A stretch of 60,219 nt of DNA from contig JBCBVV010000040.1 in NCBI GenBank assembly GCA_039817415.1, positions 1-60,219 on the forward strand, read 5' to 3'. Positions 18,025 to 27,290 of the stretch are shown here, one piece after another (the first letter of the stretch is position 1; every line of letters begins with the position of its first letter). The DNA is from JALEFZ01 sp039817415 (GTDB lineage Bacteria > Bacteroidota > Bacteroidia > J057). A program made the translations under genes and the position numbers. The notes below the pieces were generated by a model that saw nothing but the letters and a program-made list of their open reading frames with translations, did no database searches and was not told the DNA's origin.

Positions 18025-21000
18025 TTAGAAGTTGTCCAGGTCAATTGGACGCATGACGGCAAACAGCTTAATGATTTTCTCACCAAGGTTCTGCCCATTG
18101 ATATTGGCATCCACGTGGATGATATACATACCACTAGCTACCCCTACACCACTCTGGTTTTTCAAATCCCAGTCTAGGAATGGGTTATCATTGTCCTTGG
18201 TAAATTGACGAACCAAGTAGCCATTCAGCGTAAAGATACTGATTCGACAAGTTTGAGGAAGGTTGGTAATTCTTACACGGTTATCCAACTGTCCAGTCTC
18301 ATACTCAGAATATGCATAATATGGATTCGGTACCACAAGTACCTTATCTAGGGCATCTTTGGCCACATCCTCTACTTCGGTTGAAGCCGCTAGGTCCACC
18401 GTATTGAAGGTAAACTCTGGTTGATCGGTTGTTCCAGGTCTAGAGGCAAATGACTGATTCACACGCAGAGAAACTGTCGTCTCAGTAGGGATCGTAGTAG
18501 GGTCAGTAATATCAAAGCCTGGATTCACATAAGGAATACCCACCCAAGCTACATGCTTGTAAGCGTCCTTCAGGTTATTTCCAGTATTCTGGAAAAAGAT
18601 TGCCTGAGCGAAGTTGTTGATACCAGATTCATCTGCATTGGTCAGGAAAGTCCTAATAGAGGCACATCCGTCATATGGTAGATTTGTTACATACACATAA
18701 TGTCTACCCGCAGCTTGTTGGAAGTCAAGGTTATCCTGGTTGAAGAAATCTGAAGTAGGATTCCACTTCATGTCGTCTCCATTGTTTCGCTTGTCCCAGG
18801 TACTTTCTCCAAAGAAGATATTCAATCGCTCCCCTGTATTGACATTGATGGCATATCCAGGGAAGTATCCCATACCATGATTTTCTCTTGTCCTAGGAGC
18901 TACAGAATTACCATTTTGGTCTACATTATCTACCCACTTGGCAGATAAAGGCCAGGCACCAGATCCTAAATCAGAACCAGGGCTTGTTTCGACTACCACA
19001 CATCTTGACCATTTGGTGGAATCATTGGTAAAGATGATATCTACATCCGGTAGCTCATCAAAACCTAGGAGTTCTGAAGCGGCTACCTGTCTGTTGTTAG
19101 AAGTAGGACCTTGTGGAAGACCTGGAGAAATATCACCTCCTTGTGCACTGTTACTGAATGCCCTTGTAATGGAGAAAGGTCCCCATCTTCCAGAAAGGAA
19201 TTCGTCCTGATAGAAGTCAAACTTGTCATAGTTGTTTGCCTCCCAAAACTCTGTTCCTGTCAGAAGTTCCATCCAGTTCCAAGCTCCGCCTAGGGCGTCA
19301 TCTCCATCAGCTAATCCGTTTAGCCATGCCTGACCAGGATCTTCGTAAGAAATTTCAGCACCAATAATCCCCATCTGCCCTTCTTCATCTAAGGTATCCC
19401 CCGCAGCTGCTACATTTTCAATGGCAACTGAGAATCCTCTGTTGGTAATAACTCGCTCAATTCCTGCCAAAGGAGTAGGCCTTGGATTGGCCATGGCGTC
19501 ATCAGAGCGTACTCTGTAAGTCGACATGAAAATAGGATCAGATGTCGGAACTGGGCTTTGATCACTTTCATAAAGCATCCATTCCGCAAATACTAAATCT
19601 TCAATCTTTTCACCTGTATCAGCATTCTCAGATATCAATTCTCTTCCAACAAGAGAGTCAGAAGTAACTCGTAATCTGTAGTATTTAGGCTGAAGTTTCG
19701 CTGGGTCTACAACCTTGATGTTGATAGGAGCTGATCCAGACTCAAAAGAAATATTGTTAGAAACGTTGTTCGTTACAATTGCTTCTTTGACCTCAGGTGT
19801 CAGTCGTACAAAGTTTCCTCCGTTTCCTCTACCTCCAATTTGGGTGATAGCCACGCCATCTCCATAATCAGATCGAATCACGGTTCCTCTGTTGTCAATT
19901 TCCTCTGGGTGAGGCATGGCAGCAACTACACGATAGAATCTGTTTCCAGGTACAAACTTACGCCCATCGGAAGTAGAGTCATTATACGCATAGGCAATTG
20001 CTGCATAATAATATGTTGTATAGTTCTTGAGTCGTGTATCGGCGCCTTGGGCAAAGAAGTCTCTATCCAGCCTAATAGACTGGAAGATACCCTCGTTGGC
20101 CCCTTGTACCATCACTTCATCAACGATGATTCCTTCTTCAAGACCTTCTACAGACTGAACACTTCTGTTGACAATCGTAGAGATGTTGTTCACAATATCA
20201 CACTGAGCTACGATACGCGCTCTATCAGGATTATTCAATTCGTTGGGTGCAACAGTGGCATCCGTCAACTGATAAACGAGATATCCTTCGAACTCAAATA
20301 CAGAGTCAGCAATACCAGCTGCCTTCAATACAGGGTCAGCCTGACGGTACTTTTCGGAGAAGTTGTTTCTAACTGAAGCCAGTTCCTGTGGATAATCCCA
20401 AGTAAGCAATAGTTGTTGATCGTACTCAGAAGCTGTCAACTCAGGTGCATCTGGTCCATCCAAGAGGCGGAAGTTGTTATCGAATAAAGCCTGTGCGACT
20501 TTATCGGCTTTGATCAACTCACATACGGAACCAAACTGATCCTTAAAGAATCCTCTTGCCCAAACCGCACCTGTTACAATTTCATTTACCGCTCCAGGCT
20601 GTAGGGTAAATGGTCCAGCAGACTGTAGGAAACGACGGTCAGCAGGTGGGTTATCTGCAGTAACCTCAGTCCATGAGCTTGGTGGAGCTTCAGGACCCGC
20701 ACATGCATCACCTGGGAACATATAGTTAGTGGGTGTTCCAGGAGACTGTGCTCCATATCCAGAACCATCACCACCGTTGGAGTAGTTATCTACGATAGGC
20801 GTTCCATCTTTCCAAAATCCAGAAAGATACCCATAGTAGTGCTGGGCAATAGATGGGTTACCCGTCAGGGTAAAGTCATTGTTGTAGTATACAAACTTAG
20901 ACATGATGATGGTCTCATTCGGCTCATCAATCATTCCGTCTTTGTCATTATCAATTCCGTCATTCGGGTCAGCCAAAGGTCCTTGGAAGAAGTCAACCCC

Positions 21001-22026
21001 AACAGCTGGAGGGTTCAAACCATATCCCGTAGCACCGTTGTCATTGTCGTCTCCATTGTAGCAGAAGCCCAATCCTAGTAAGGAATCACACCCTACATAG
21101 TCATCATTGAAGGTACCCAGGTCAGCATCAACCCATTGTCCAATATATGTATCGTTCAAAGGCTGGCTGGAACGGTTGATCACAGTCTGACGGTAGAAGG
21201 TCATGTCATTAACCGCGTTGGCTGTGGTAAAAGCAAAAGCCAACATATGAATCTCAACCCCAATGGGCTGTCCACCCGTTTCGGTGTGAATGTTTCCCTT
21301 GTCGTTTACAATCCACCAAATCGCCTGGTCCCCCTGAATATCAGGATAATCACCAGCAGCAGGATTGTACTCTAGTGGATTGCCGTCTACATCGACGAAG
21401 GGAGCAGCATATAAGATTGTTCCATCTGAGCGGAAAGCTTCAAGGATATTTCCATCTGCATCTACCCATAGAGGGTTGTTGGGGTTACCAACAGCAGGCC
21501 AGTTCAATACATTAGGATAATCCTGTGCATCGTCAAGGGTACCATCAGAAAAATCCGCCAAGAAAGCGTCAATCTCTGTTTTGTTGATCTTGAACATCTT
21601 GTTCCAAGTATCACAAGTAGATGCTTCCGTAGCCGCATCACCACCTGATGATCCACCTGTCAAAGGCCCAGGCCAAAAGTCAAGACCAGACTGACGGTAT
21701 GTTTGTGCCGCAATTCTTAGGTTACCTGCATCATCTAGGCCACCAATCCACAATGAACTGGCAAACATGGAGTGCCTGTTAGATCCCTTGGGAATCTCAT
21801 ATCGCGGGTCTCCTACGAGATCCCACCACATGTCTCCACCATTGTGCAGCAAACAGCGGACATTGTTGATGTCTAACTGAGATGAGGCACTGGGCGGCGT
21901 ACAATCATTCGAAACCCTGTATTGGGTTGCGTTCCTCTTCTTTACTCCCACTGGCACCTCTGCCATCAGGCCTTGCCATCCCATAAGGAATGCAAGCAAT
22001 ATGATGAATTGAATAGTTCGGTTCAT
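18025..22026 (-). CDS. giant T9SS-sorted surface protein
   Basis: A 1333-residue secreted protein with a signal peptide (to about residue 22) and no recognised catalytic domain. The body is rich in Asp, Asn, Gly and aromatic residues (for example FCYNGDDNDNGATGYG and DPNDGIDNDKDGMIDE), which look like calcium-binding loops of beta-sandwich repeats. The C-terminal about 90 residues (VVPNPYYAYSEYE, RISIFTLNGYLVRQF, GVASGMYIIHV) are a type IX sorting domain. It follows a TonB-dependent receptor by 24 nt and precedes a PorV-family gene, so the three are probably one operon. Proteins of this form are common in Bacteroidota, and their functions are largely unknown. Confidence 0.88.
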   Translation of the reverse strand: MNRTIQFIILLAFLMGWQGLMAEVPVGVKKRNATQYRVSNDCTPPSASSQLDINNVRCLLHNGGDMWWDLVGDPRYEIPKGSNRHSMFASSLWIGGLDDAGNLRIAAQTYRQSGLDFWPGPLTGGSSGGDAATEASTCDTWNKMFKINKTEIDAFLADFSDGTLDDAQDYPNVLNWPAVGNPNNPLWVDADGNILEAFRSDGTILYAAPFVDVDGNPLEYNPAAGDYPDIQGDQAIWWIVNDKGNIHTETGGQPIGVEIHMLAFAFTTANAVNDMTFYRQTVINRSSQPLNDTYIGQWVDADLGTFNDDYVGCDSLLGLGFCYNGDDNDNGATGYGLNPPAVGVDFFQGPLADPNDGIDNDKDGMIDEPNETIIMSKFVYYNNDFTLTGNPSIAQHYYGYLSGFWKDGTPIVDNYSNGGDGSGYGAQSPGTPTNYMFPGDACAGPEAPPSSWTEVTADNPPADRRFLQSAGPFTLQPGAVNEIVTGAVWARGFFKDQFGSVCELIKADKVAQALFDNNFRLLDGPDAPELTASEYDQQLLLTWDYPQELASVRNNFSEKYRQADPVLKAAGIADSVFEFEGYLVYQLTDATVAPNELNNPDRARIVAQCDIVNNISTIVNRSVQSVEGLEEGIIVDEVMVQGANEGIFQSIRLDRDFFAQGADTRLKNYTTYYYAAIAYAYNDSTSDGRKFVPGNRFYRVVAAMPHPEEIDNRGTVIRSDYGDGVAITQIGGRGNGGNFVRLTPEVKEAIVTNNVSNNISFESGSAPINIKVVDPAKLQPKYYRLRVTSDSLVGRELISENADTGEKIEDLVFAEWMLYESDQSPVPTSDPIFMSTYRVRSDDAMANPRPTPLAGIERVITNRGFSVAIENVAAAGDTLDEEGQMGIIGAEISYEDPGQAWLNGLADGDDALGGAWNWMELLTGTEFWEANNYDKFDFYQDEFLSGRWGPFSITRAFSNSAQGGDISPGLPQGPTSNNRQVAASELLGFDELPDVDIIFTNDSTKWSRCVVVETSPGSDLGSGAWPLSAKWVDNVDQNGNSVAPRTRENHGMGYFPGYAINVNTGERLNIFFGESTWDKRNNGDDMKWNPTSDFFNQDNLDFQQAAGRHYVYVTNLPYDGCASIRTFLTNADESGINNFAQAIFFQNTGNNLKDAYKHVAWVGIPYVNPGFDITDPTTIPTETTVSLRVNQSFASRPGTTDQPEFTFNTVDLAASTEVEDVAKDALDKVLVVPNPYYAYSEYETGQLDNRVRITNLPQTCRISIFTLNGYLVRQFTKDNDNPFLDWDLKNQSGVGVASGMYIIHVDANINGQNLGEKIIKLFAVMRPIDLDNF

Positions 22027-22050
22027 ATAGTAGTGGATTGCTAGCCTTTA

Positions 22051-25000
22051 TTAAAAGTTAAACATCAAACCCAGACGAATTCTTCTGGGAATAGAGTAGT
22101 TGTTAGGATTCTGAAGCCTCACATTGTATAGATCAACATAAGAAACAGGATCGATCTGATTAAGAATAGACTGCTGACCAAGGTCGCTGGTCAAGTAACC
22201 ATCATCATCAGGCAAACCCGTGAAACGGTAAACGTTTTGAATGTTCAACGTATTCAATGCATTCAGCACCGTGATGTAGATGTTCATGTCATATTCTCTC
22301 CCCTTGGTCCCATCAGCTCTTCTTTTTCCTCCAAAGATGAAGCTCTTGTCAGCACGAATATCTAGTCTAGCCGTCCAAGGCTTTCTCGCTCCGTTAGGTG
22401 ATCCCTGAAGCTGGTTCACAATGTTGATCCCTCCTTGTACAGAAGGAACTGGAACGGTGTTTTTGGAGAAAGGTGTACCTGAACCAATCTGACCAATGAA
22501 GTTCACACCAAAGTCTCTCAATGGGAAGAATGTCTTCTCTCCAATCGTGATAGAAGGTCCCAATGAACGACCCGTAAATCTGTAGTCCAAGTTGGCACTG
22601 ATTCTATGGCGCTGGTCAGAATTAATAGGCTGAGGAGCTCTCAATACCCCTACCCCTTCTAGGAAGTTTACTACACTTCTCGCAGAAGAAAAGGAAGAAC
22701 CCGTCGCATCAGCAAACTGTAAGGTATAAGCTGTTCTCAGCTGAACGTTTCTGGTGCGGCGCATGTCAAAGATGAATGCGAAACCTTTAATCGTACCAAA
22801 GTCCAGGTTGTCATATGTATCGTAAGAGAATGGATATGCATTCGCAAATCTTCTGAATCGGATCATGTTACGCTGCTCTCTGTAAAAAGCAGAAAGGGTC
22901 AAACCGATTCTCTGTCCTACACGCTGCTTGAAACCAGCCTCGTAATCAATTGTAATTTCAGGCTTCAAGTTTGGATTGTTTACCTCTACAGTTGGACGGT
23001 TGGCCAAAAAGAGGTAATCCAACAGCTGGCCAGCTACAAGGGAGCTTGCCGTATTTGAAATCTGACCAGGACGCTGAGCCAATACATCATAGTGAGCGAA
23101 GAATAAGGCCTCATCCGAAATAGGGAATGAGAAAGAGATTCTTGGCATAGGTGTAATCTGCGGCGTGTAGTCTCTGAAGGACTCTTGTGTAACTACAGCA
23201 TCAATCGCATTTCCATCGGGATCCGTTGTCTGCTTCAATGCAGGAATAGGTCTTGATCCAGGAGAAAGCTGAGCAATAGCCTGAGAAGAAACGGGGGTAC
23301 CATTGGCATCAAACCAAGACTCACCACTTCTATATCCAATTACTTCGTTGTAGTTGTCAGTTGAGTTTACATAAGGCACAAAGTCATTTTCAATACCTGC
23401 TGGAAGCTCAAAGCCTGATACGTTACTTACATTACCCGTCGCAACTTCTCCTGCTGTAAAGAAAGGAGAAAGAGAGAATGGATCCTTCAATACCAATTGG
23501 TTGGCATCAAAGCGGTCAATTCTCAAACCGACGTTAAAGATGATATCCTCAAATTCAAATTGGTCCTGGATAAAGGCCGAGACATAGGTAGGCGCAAATG
23601 CATTCTGAGGACGATTCACACTATCAGAGAAGATCAAGTTCGGGTTAACTCTCGCCTGACGCTCTCCTTTAAAGTTATAGCCATAGTAGTTGACTACCTG
23701 GAATGTCCCATCATTCAGTAACTCATCAGCTGTAAACAAATCCAGAGAAAGCTGATCTGGGCTCAAGGCATCTGTGTTGACGAAATCAAGGCCATTTTCA
23801 GCCAAACCTAGAATTTGCGTTCTCAAACGCTTGTCAAATTCTGTCTGGTTAGCGGCTACAAATTTTCTTGGAACAAGCACCGAATCATTCCACTGACCCA
23901 AGTTGTTGGTCAAGTAAATAAACTTACTTGGATCATCCTCTAGGTCAAGAATATGGAAGTTGGCTAGCTGACGCATCAAAGGCCAAAGTGCATTTGAAGA
24001 GATTCCAAAGAATCGCTCTGTTCGCTGCTCAAATTCGAAACCAACCTTCAAGTTATGCTGCTTGATCTCCGCAGTTGCTTGACCAATCACACGAGCCTGA
24101 TCGAACTCAAACTTCGTATAGCTACCTGTCTGTGCACCAATTCCACTAAACAAAGAATATACACTTGCAGGTCCTCCACCATTCAAAATACCCTGACGGA
24201 AGGAAAGCTCATTCAAACCACTGATACCAAATACGGTAGGATCAGTGAAGTTACCTGTCAAACCAGGAATGTTCACCAAACCATTATTGGCGGTGTAGTC
24301 GAAAATGAAGTTGTTATAGTTAGCGTAGTAAGGTCTGTTTGTATTGGCATCACTAAAGGCAAGATTCTGAGGTCTGAAACCTGTAGAAATCCAATATGGG
24401 CTGGAAGAAATTTGATCTGTCGGGTCATAACCAGCATTGCTGTAGACATAGTTCGGCTCCAGGTCAAAGGTGTACTCTCCTACATAACCATAGTCGAAGT
24501 AATTGTCTCTGAACTGGCTGTTCATGAACTGTCTGTTGTATCGAGAGAAGTCTGCCTGTAAGGTATAAAACAAGTTCCTGATCGTAGATTCTTTAGAACC
24601 TTCGAATGACTGCTGGAACCTCACATAGCCTCGGTAAGTCTGCCCTTCAAAGATGTTGTTTGGATCTGGTGCGAAGAGTGTATTGGCAATGCCCCAGTTA
24701 TCCGTGCGAAGGAATTCATAGTTACCACCTGCCTTGATTAAAATATTTTCCGTAGGCTGGAAGTCCAGACGGAAAAGGCCTCTAGCGGTAAGACTTGTAT
24801 TGTTTATTTTCTTGTCGATCTCGACTAAATCAGATTGTCTGATGTAGTTGCCATTGGAGCGGAAAGAAAGATTATCATCTGAAATCCTTAGAGGATTTTG
24901 ACGAAGGGAATCCAAGAGTCCGTCTCTTAGTTTAAAAATCCCCAAAGCTGCTGGGTCCTGGTCTCCATCATAAATCACCTCTGCGTTCAAGAAGAACCCC

Positions 25001-25821
25001 AGTAAAGAGGTCTTGTATTTTGCCCCTGTTTCAGGATCTGTATTGTTCTTCGTAATCAATGGCCCAGATAAAGAAAGGGCTGCCAAGTTTCTATCATATG
25101 GATCGAGATATTGGCTTGTCAGCAATTCCAGGTTACCTGTAAATTTAGAGGCCGGGTTGGCGGTGGTAATGTTGATGACACCACCAGTAAAGTCTCCAAA
25201 TTCTGCAGGGGTACCACCTGTAATTACCTGTACCTGAGAAATAGCTGCCTGCGGAAGCGGGTTTCTACCTCTAATTTTCACTCCATCCACATAATAAACA
25301 GTGGAAGAAGAACGGGCACCACGGATACTCAACGCGCCCCCTTCGTCTGCCTGGAATACACCAGCAGTCAAGGCTGCAATCGAGTTGATGTTACGTGTAC
25401 CTGCATTTTCGAGATCCTTTCCAGAGAAGTCCTGACCAACAATAGGACCTTTTTCAAAAGGACCTTCGTCGTAAATGGTTACTTCTTGTAGGGTGGCTCC
25501 CTGATCAATGGTAAGCTTTAGGTCTACATCCCGCGTCTGGTTAGACTTTACGGGGACACCTTCCACAATTACTTTTGAGCCTTGAAAGGATGCCTCCAGG
25601 CTGTAAGTACCTGGGGAAACGGGCTGAATACTGAAGAAACCGTTTTTGTCTGTGTAGGCTCCATGTTTAACAATATCGCCGGTTTTTACCAAGACTGTGG
25701 CGAAACCCTGAGGTTCTCCCTCCACATTGAATACGGTCCCGGTAAGTTTTCCATTCTGGGCCTGGAGACCAAGGCAGAATAGCCCCAGGAAGAAGGTTAG
25801 AATAGTTAGTCTGTGTAGCAT
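22051..25821 (-). CDS. TonB-dependent outer-membrane receptor with carboxypeptidase-like N-domain
   Basis: A 1256-residue SusC-like or larger TonB-dependent transporter. It has a signal peptide (to about 21), a CarboxypepD_reg-like domain (about 24-105; GKLTGTVFNVEGEPQGFATV), a plug domain (about 125-230; RGARSSSTVYYVDGVKIRG, GGTPAEFGDFTGGVINITT) and a long barrel ending in an aromatic residue (RIRLGLMFNF). No SusD partner is adjacent; instead it is followed by a T9SS protein and a PorV-family protein. Barrel C-terminal Phe fits BAM targeting. The ligand cannot be told from the sequence. Confidence 0.95.
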   Translation of the reverse strand: MLHRLTILTFFLGLFCLGLQAQNGKLTGTVFNVEGEPQGFATVLVKTGDIVKHGAYTDKNGFFSIQPVSPGTYSLEASFQGSKVIVEGVPVKSNQTRDVDLKLTIDQGATLQEVTIYDEGPFEKGPIVGQDFSGKDLENAGTRNINSIAALTAGVFQADEGGALSIRGARSSSTVYYVDGVKIRGRNPLPQAAISQVQVITGGTPAEFGDFTGGVINITTANPASKFTGNLELLTSQYLDPYDRNLAALSLSGPLITKNNTDPETGAKYKTSLLGFFLNAEVIYDGDQDPAALGIFKLRDGLLDSLRQNPLRISDDNLSFRSNGNYIRQSDLVEIDKKINNTSLTARGLFRLDFQPTENILIKAGGNYEFLRTDNWGIANTLFAPDPNNIFEGQTYRGYVRFQQSFEGSKESTIRNLFYTLQADFSRYNRQFMNSQFRDNYFDYGYVGEYTFDLEPNYVYSNAGYDPTDQISSSPYWISTGFRPQNLAFSDANTNRPYYANYNNFIFDYTANNGLVNIPGLTGNFTDPTVFGISGLNELSFRQGILNGGGPASVYSLFSGIGAQTGSYTKFEFDQARVIGQATAEIKQHNLKVGFEFEQRTERFFGISSNALWPLMRQLANFHILDLEDDPSKFIYLTNNLGQWNDSVLVPRKFVAANQTEFDKRLRTQILGLAENGLDFVNTDALSPDQLSLDLFTADELLNDGTFQVVNYYGYNFKGERQARVNPNLIFSDSVNRPQNAFAPTYVSAFIQDQFEFEDIIFNVGLRIDRFDANQLVLKDPFSLSPFFTAGEVATGNVSNVSGFELPAGIENDFVPYVNSTDNYNEVIGYRSGESWFDANGTPVSSQAIAQLSPGSRPIPALKQTTDPDGNAIDAVVTQESFRDYTPQITPMPRISFSFPISDEALFFAHYDVLAQRPGQISNTASSLVAGQLLDYLFLANRPTVEVNNPNLKPEITIDYEAGFKQRVGQRIGLTLSAFYREQRNMIRFRRFANAYPFSYDTYDNLDFGTIKGFAFIFDMRRTRNVQLRTAYTLQFADATGSSFSSARSVVNFLEGVGVLRAPQPINSDQRHRISANLDYRFTGRSLGPSITIGEKTFFPLRDFGVNFIGQIGSGTPFSKNTVPVPSVQGGINIVNQLQGSPNGARKPWTARLDIRADKSFIFGGKRRADGTKGREYDMNIYITVLNALNTLNIQNVYRFTGLPDDDGYLTSDLGQQSILNQIDPVSYVDLYNVRLQNPNNYSIPRRIRLGLMFNF

Positions 25822-25869
25822 ATGTTCAATAGGCTAATATTTTAATACAAGAAGCCGAAATAATGAAAC

Positions 25870-25902
25870 TTAAATTAGGTAATGAACTTTGTTAAATCCA
25901 AA
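25870..25902 (-). promoter_or_regulatory. candidate promoter for the receptor operon
   Basis: On the minus strand TTTGG (25902-25898) is followed after 20 nt by TAATTTAA (25877-25870), a 6-of-8 match to TAnnTTTG. A start near 25863 would leave a leader of about 40 nt. Confidence 0.35.
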
Positions 25903-26275
25903 TTACCCATGATTTATTGCGCGAATCCGCAGGACTGCCTAAAGGCTAATCAGCGTTCCACAAAAACCATTTTTTCTATATGTAATGACTTCTCAGGGGT
26001 TGTACAAATACCGACATTCTCTTCTCCTAACGTCTCTTTGCCAAAGAAGGAAGTGTGAGGTTACAGAGAAAGCTGCTATTTTTCTCAAAATTCTTCTAGG
26101 GTAAGAGAAACCTACAAGGGAAAATGCGGTCCAATGAAAAGCAAAAATACCAATTTTCATATCCTGTACCCTACATATCTTCATTTTATATCCACATTCT
26201 CTTGAGAACACAAATAATCGGCGGAATCATTATTTTTAGAAGAGAATTCCCAACCACAATCCAATTTCTAACCTT
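25903..26275. other. divergent intergenic region, no gene seen
   Basis: This stretch lies between the TonB receptor gene and the M48 gene. It is A/T-rich, with no convincing reading frame, tRNA or strong repeat. It should hold the M48 promoter, but I cannot assign boxes with confidence. Confidence 0.5.
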
Positions 26276-27127
26276 ATGAACGCTAAAACTTCTATCCCAG
26301 CCTTATTGATACTCACCTTTGTCGTTATTTCTTGTGCCAAAGTACCCTTTACGGGTAGGAGACAACTTAAGATGGTTCCCATTGGCACCATCAATAGCAT
26401 GAGCTTCCAACAATACGATGAATTTCTGAAGGGGAGCAGAGTCCTTACAAGCGGCAAAGAGGTAAATACCGTTAGGGCGGTAGGCAATAAACTGATAAGA
26501 GCGGTAAATGTGTATTACAAAGCCAACAATCTGGCAGATCAGCTGCCTGAGTTTGATTGGGAATTCAATGTCGTCAAGAATGATACGACTGTAAATGCCT
26601 TCTGTATGCCAGGCGGAAAAGTGGTAGTCTACACAGGTATTCTTAAGATAACCCAAGATGAAGATGGATTAGCTGTTGTAATGGGACATGAGATTGCCCA
26701 CGCACTGGCTCATCATGGCAACGAAAGAATGACACAAACCATGGGCTTGAATGGTGCCCTTACAGGTATCGATACCTACCTCGCCTATCGAGCCGGAACA
26801 TCTGAAACGGCTCAAGAAGCCGCCCAACGCGAAAGAACACGCCAGGTTATGATGGCTGCTGCTGGCATGGGCGCTCAGGTTGGGATTATTTTGCCATATA
26901 GCAGAAAGCACGAATCCGAAGCAGATAAAATTGGCTTATACCTGATGGCCATTGCTGGATATGATGTAGATGCAGCAGCTCCCTTCTGGTCCAGAATGGC
27001 AGCCAAAGGCGGGCAACTCCCACCAGAATTCCTAAGCACACATCCACATCCCGACACAAGGCAAACCAACCTAAAGGAATGGGCTGCAGAAGCAAAAGAA
27101 ATGGGCAATAAGTATAGCATCAATTAG
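26276..27127 (+). CDS. M48 family metalloprotease, lipoprotein
   Basis: A 283-residue zinc peptidase of the BepA/LoiP type. A lipobox (VVISC, Cys20) predicts lipid attachment after SpII cleavage. The zinc site is HEIAH (His138, Glu139, His142), with the third ligand in HESEADKIG about 75 residues later. The family works in outer-membrane protein quality control in the periplasm. A long hairpin terminator follows, so it is probably a single transcription unit. Confidence 0.95.
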   Translation: MNAKTSIPALLILTFVVISCAKVPFTGRRQLKMVPIGTINSMSFQQYDEFLKGSRVLTSGKEVNTVRAVGNKLIRAVNVYYKANNLADQLPEFDWEFNVVKNDTTVNAFCMPGGKVVVYTGILKITQDEDGLAVVMGHEIAHALAHHGNERMTQTMGLNGALTGIDTYLAYRAGTSETAQEAAQRERTRQVMMAAAGMGAQVGIILPYSRKHESEADKIGLYLMAIAGYDVDAAAPFWSRMAAKGGQLPPEFLSTHPHPDTRQTNLKEWAAEAKEMGNKYSIN

Positions 27128-27163
27128 TCCCACCCTTCTTCCTTTAATAGAAGCTGTAAATTG

Positions 27164-27234
27164 GCGTTTTTCAGATTTGGCCTACTCTACTCTATATGAG
27201 TCTGGCTTGTTTGATCTGAAAAACGCTCTTTTAT
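27164..27234 (+). terminator. long-hairpin terminator after the M48 gene
   Basis: A perfect 13-bp inverted repeat (27164-27176 and 27214-27226) with a 37-nt inner region is followed by TCTTTTATTT. The loop is longer than in usual intrinsic terminators, so some other role for the RNA is possible. Confidence 0.6.
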
Positions 27235-27249
27235 TTCGCAAACTCTCTT

Positions 27250-27280
27250 TTTGAGAAGCGTCCTTCATTCAATATATTGA
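27250..27280 (+). promoter_or_regulatory. candidate promoter for the S41 protease
   Basis: TTTG (27250-27253), 19 nt, TATATTGA (27273-27280). The -7 box matches TAnnTTTG at six of eight positions and gives a very short leader before the ATG at 27291. Confidence 0.35.
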
Positions 27281-27290
27281 GACTTGCATA

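Noticed and set aside
17958..18134. Longer N-terminus of the PorV-family gene
   Set aside because: That part overlaps the end of the giant T9SS gene in another frame, has poor coding sense and precedes a clean signal peptide at 17957.
25111..25491. Plus-strand frames within the TonB receptor and the giant T9SS gene
   Set aside because: They are shadows of strong minus-strand genes with clear domains; the same applies to frames opposite glpK, the GH13 gene and the photolyase.
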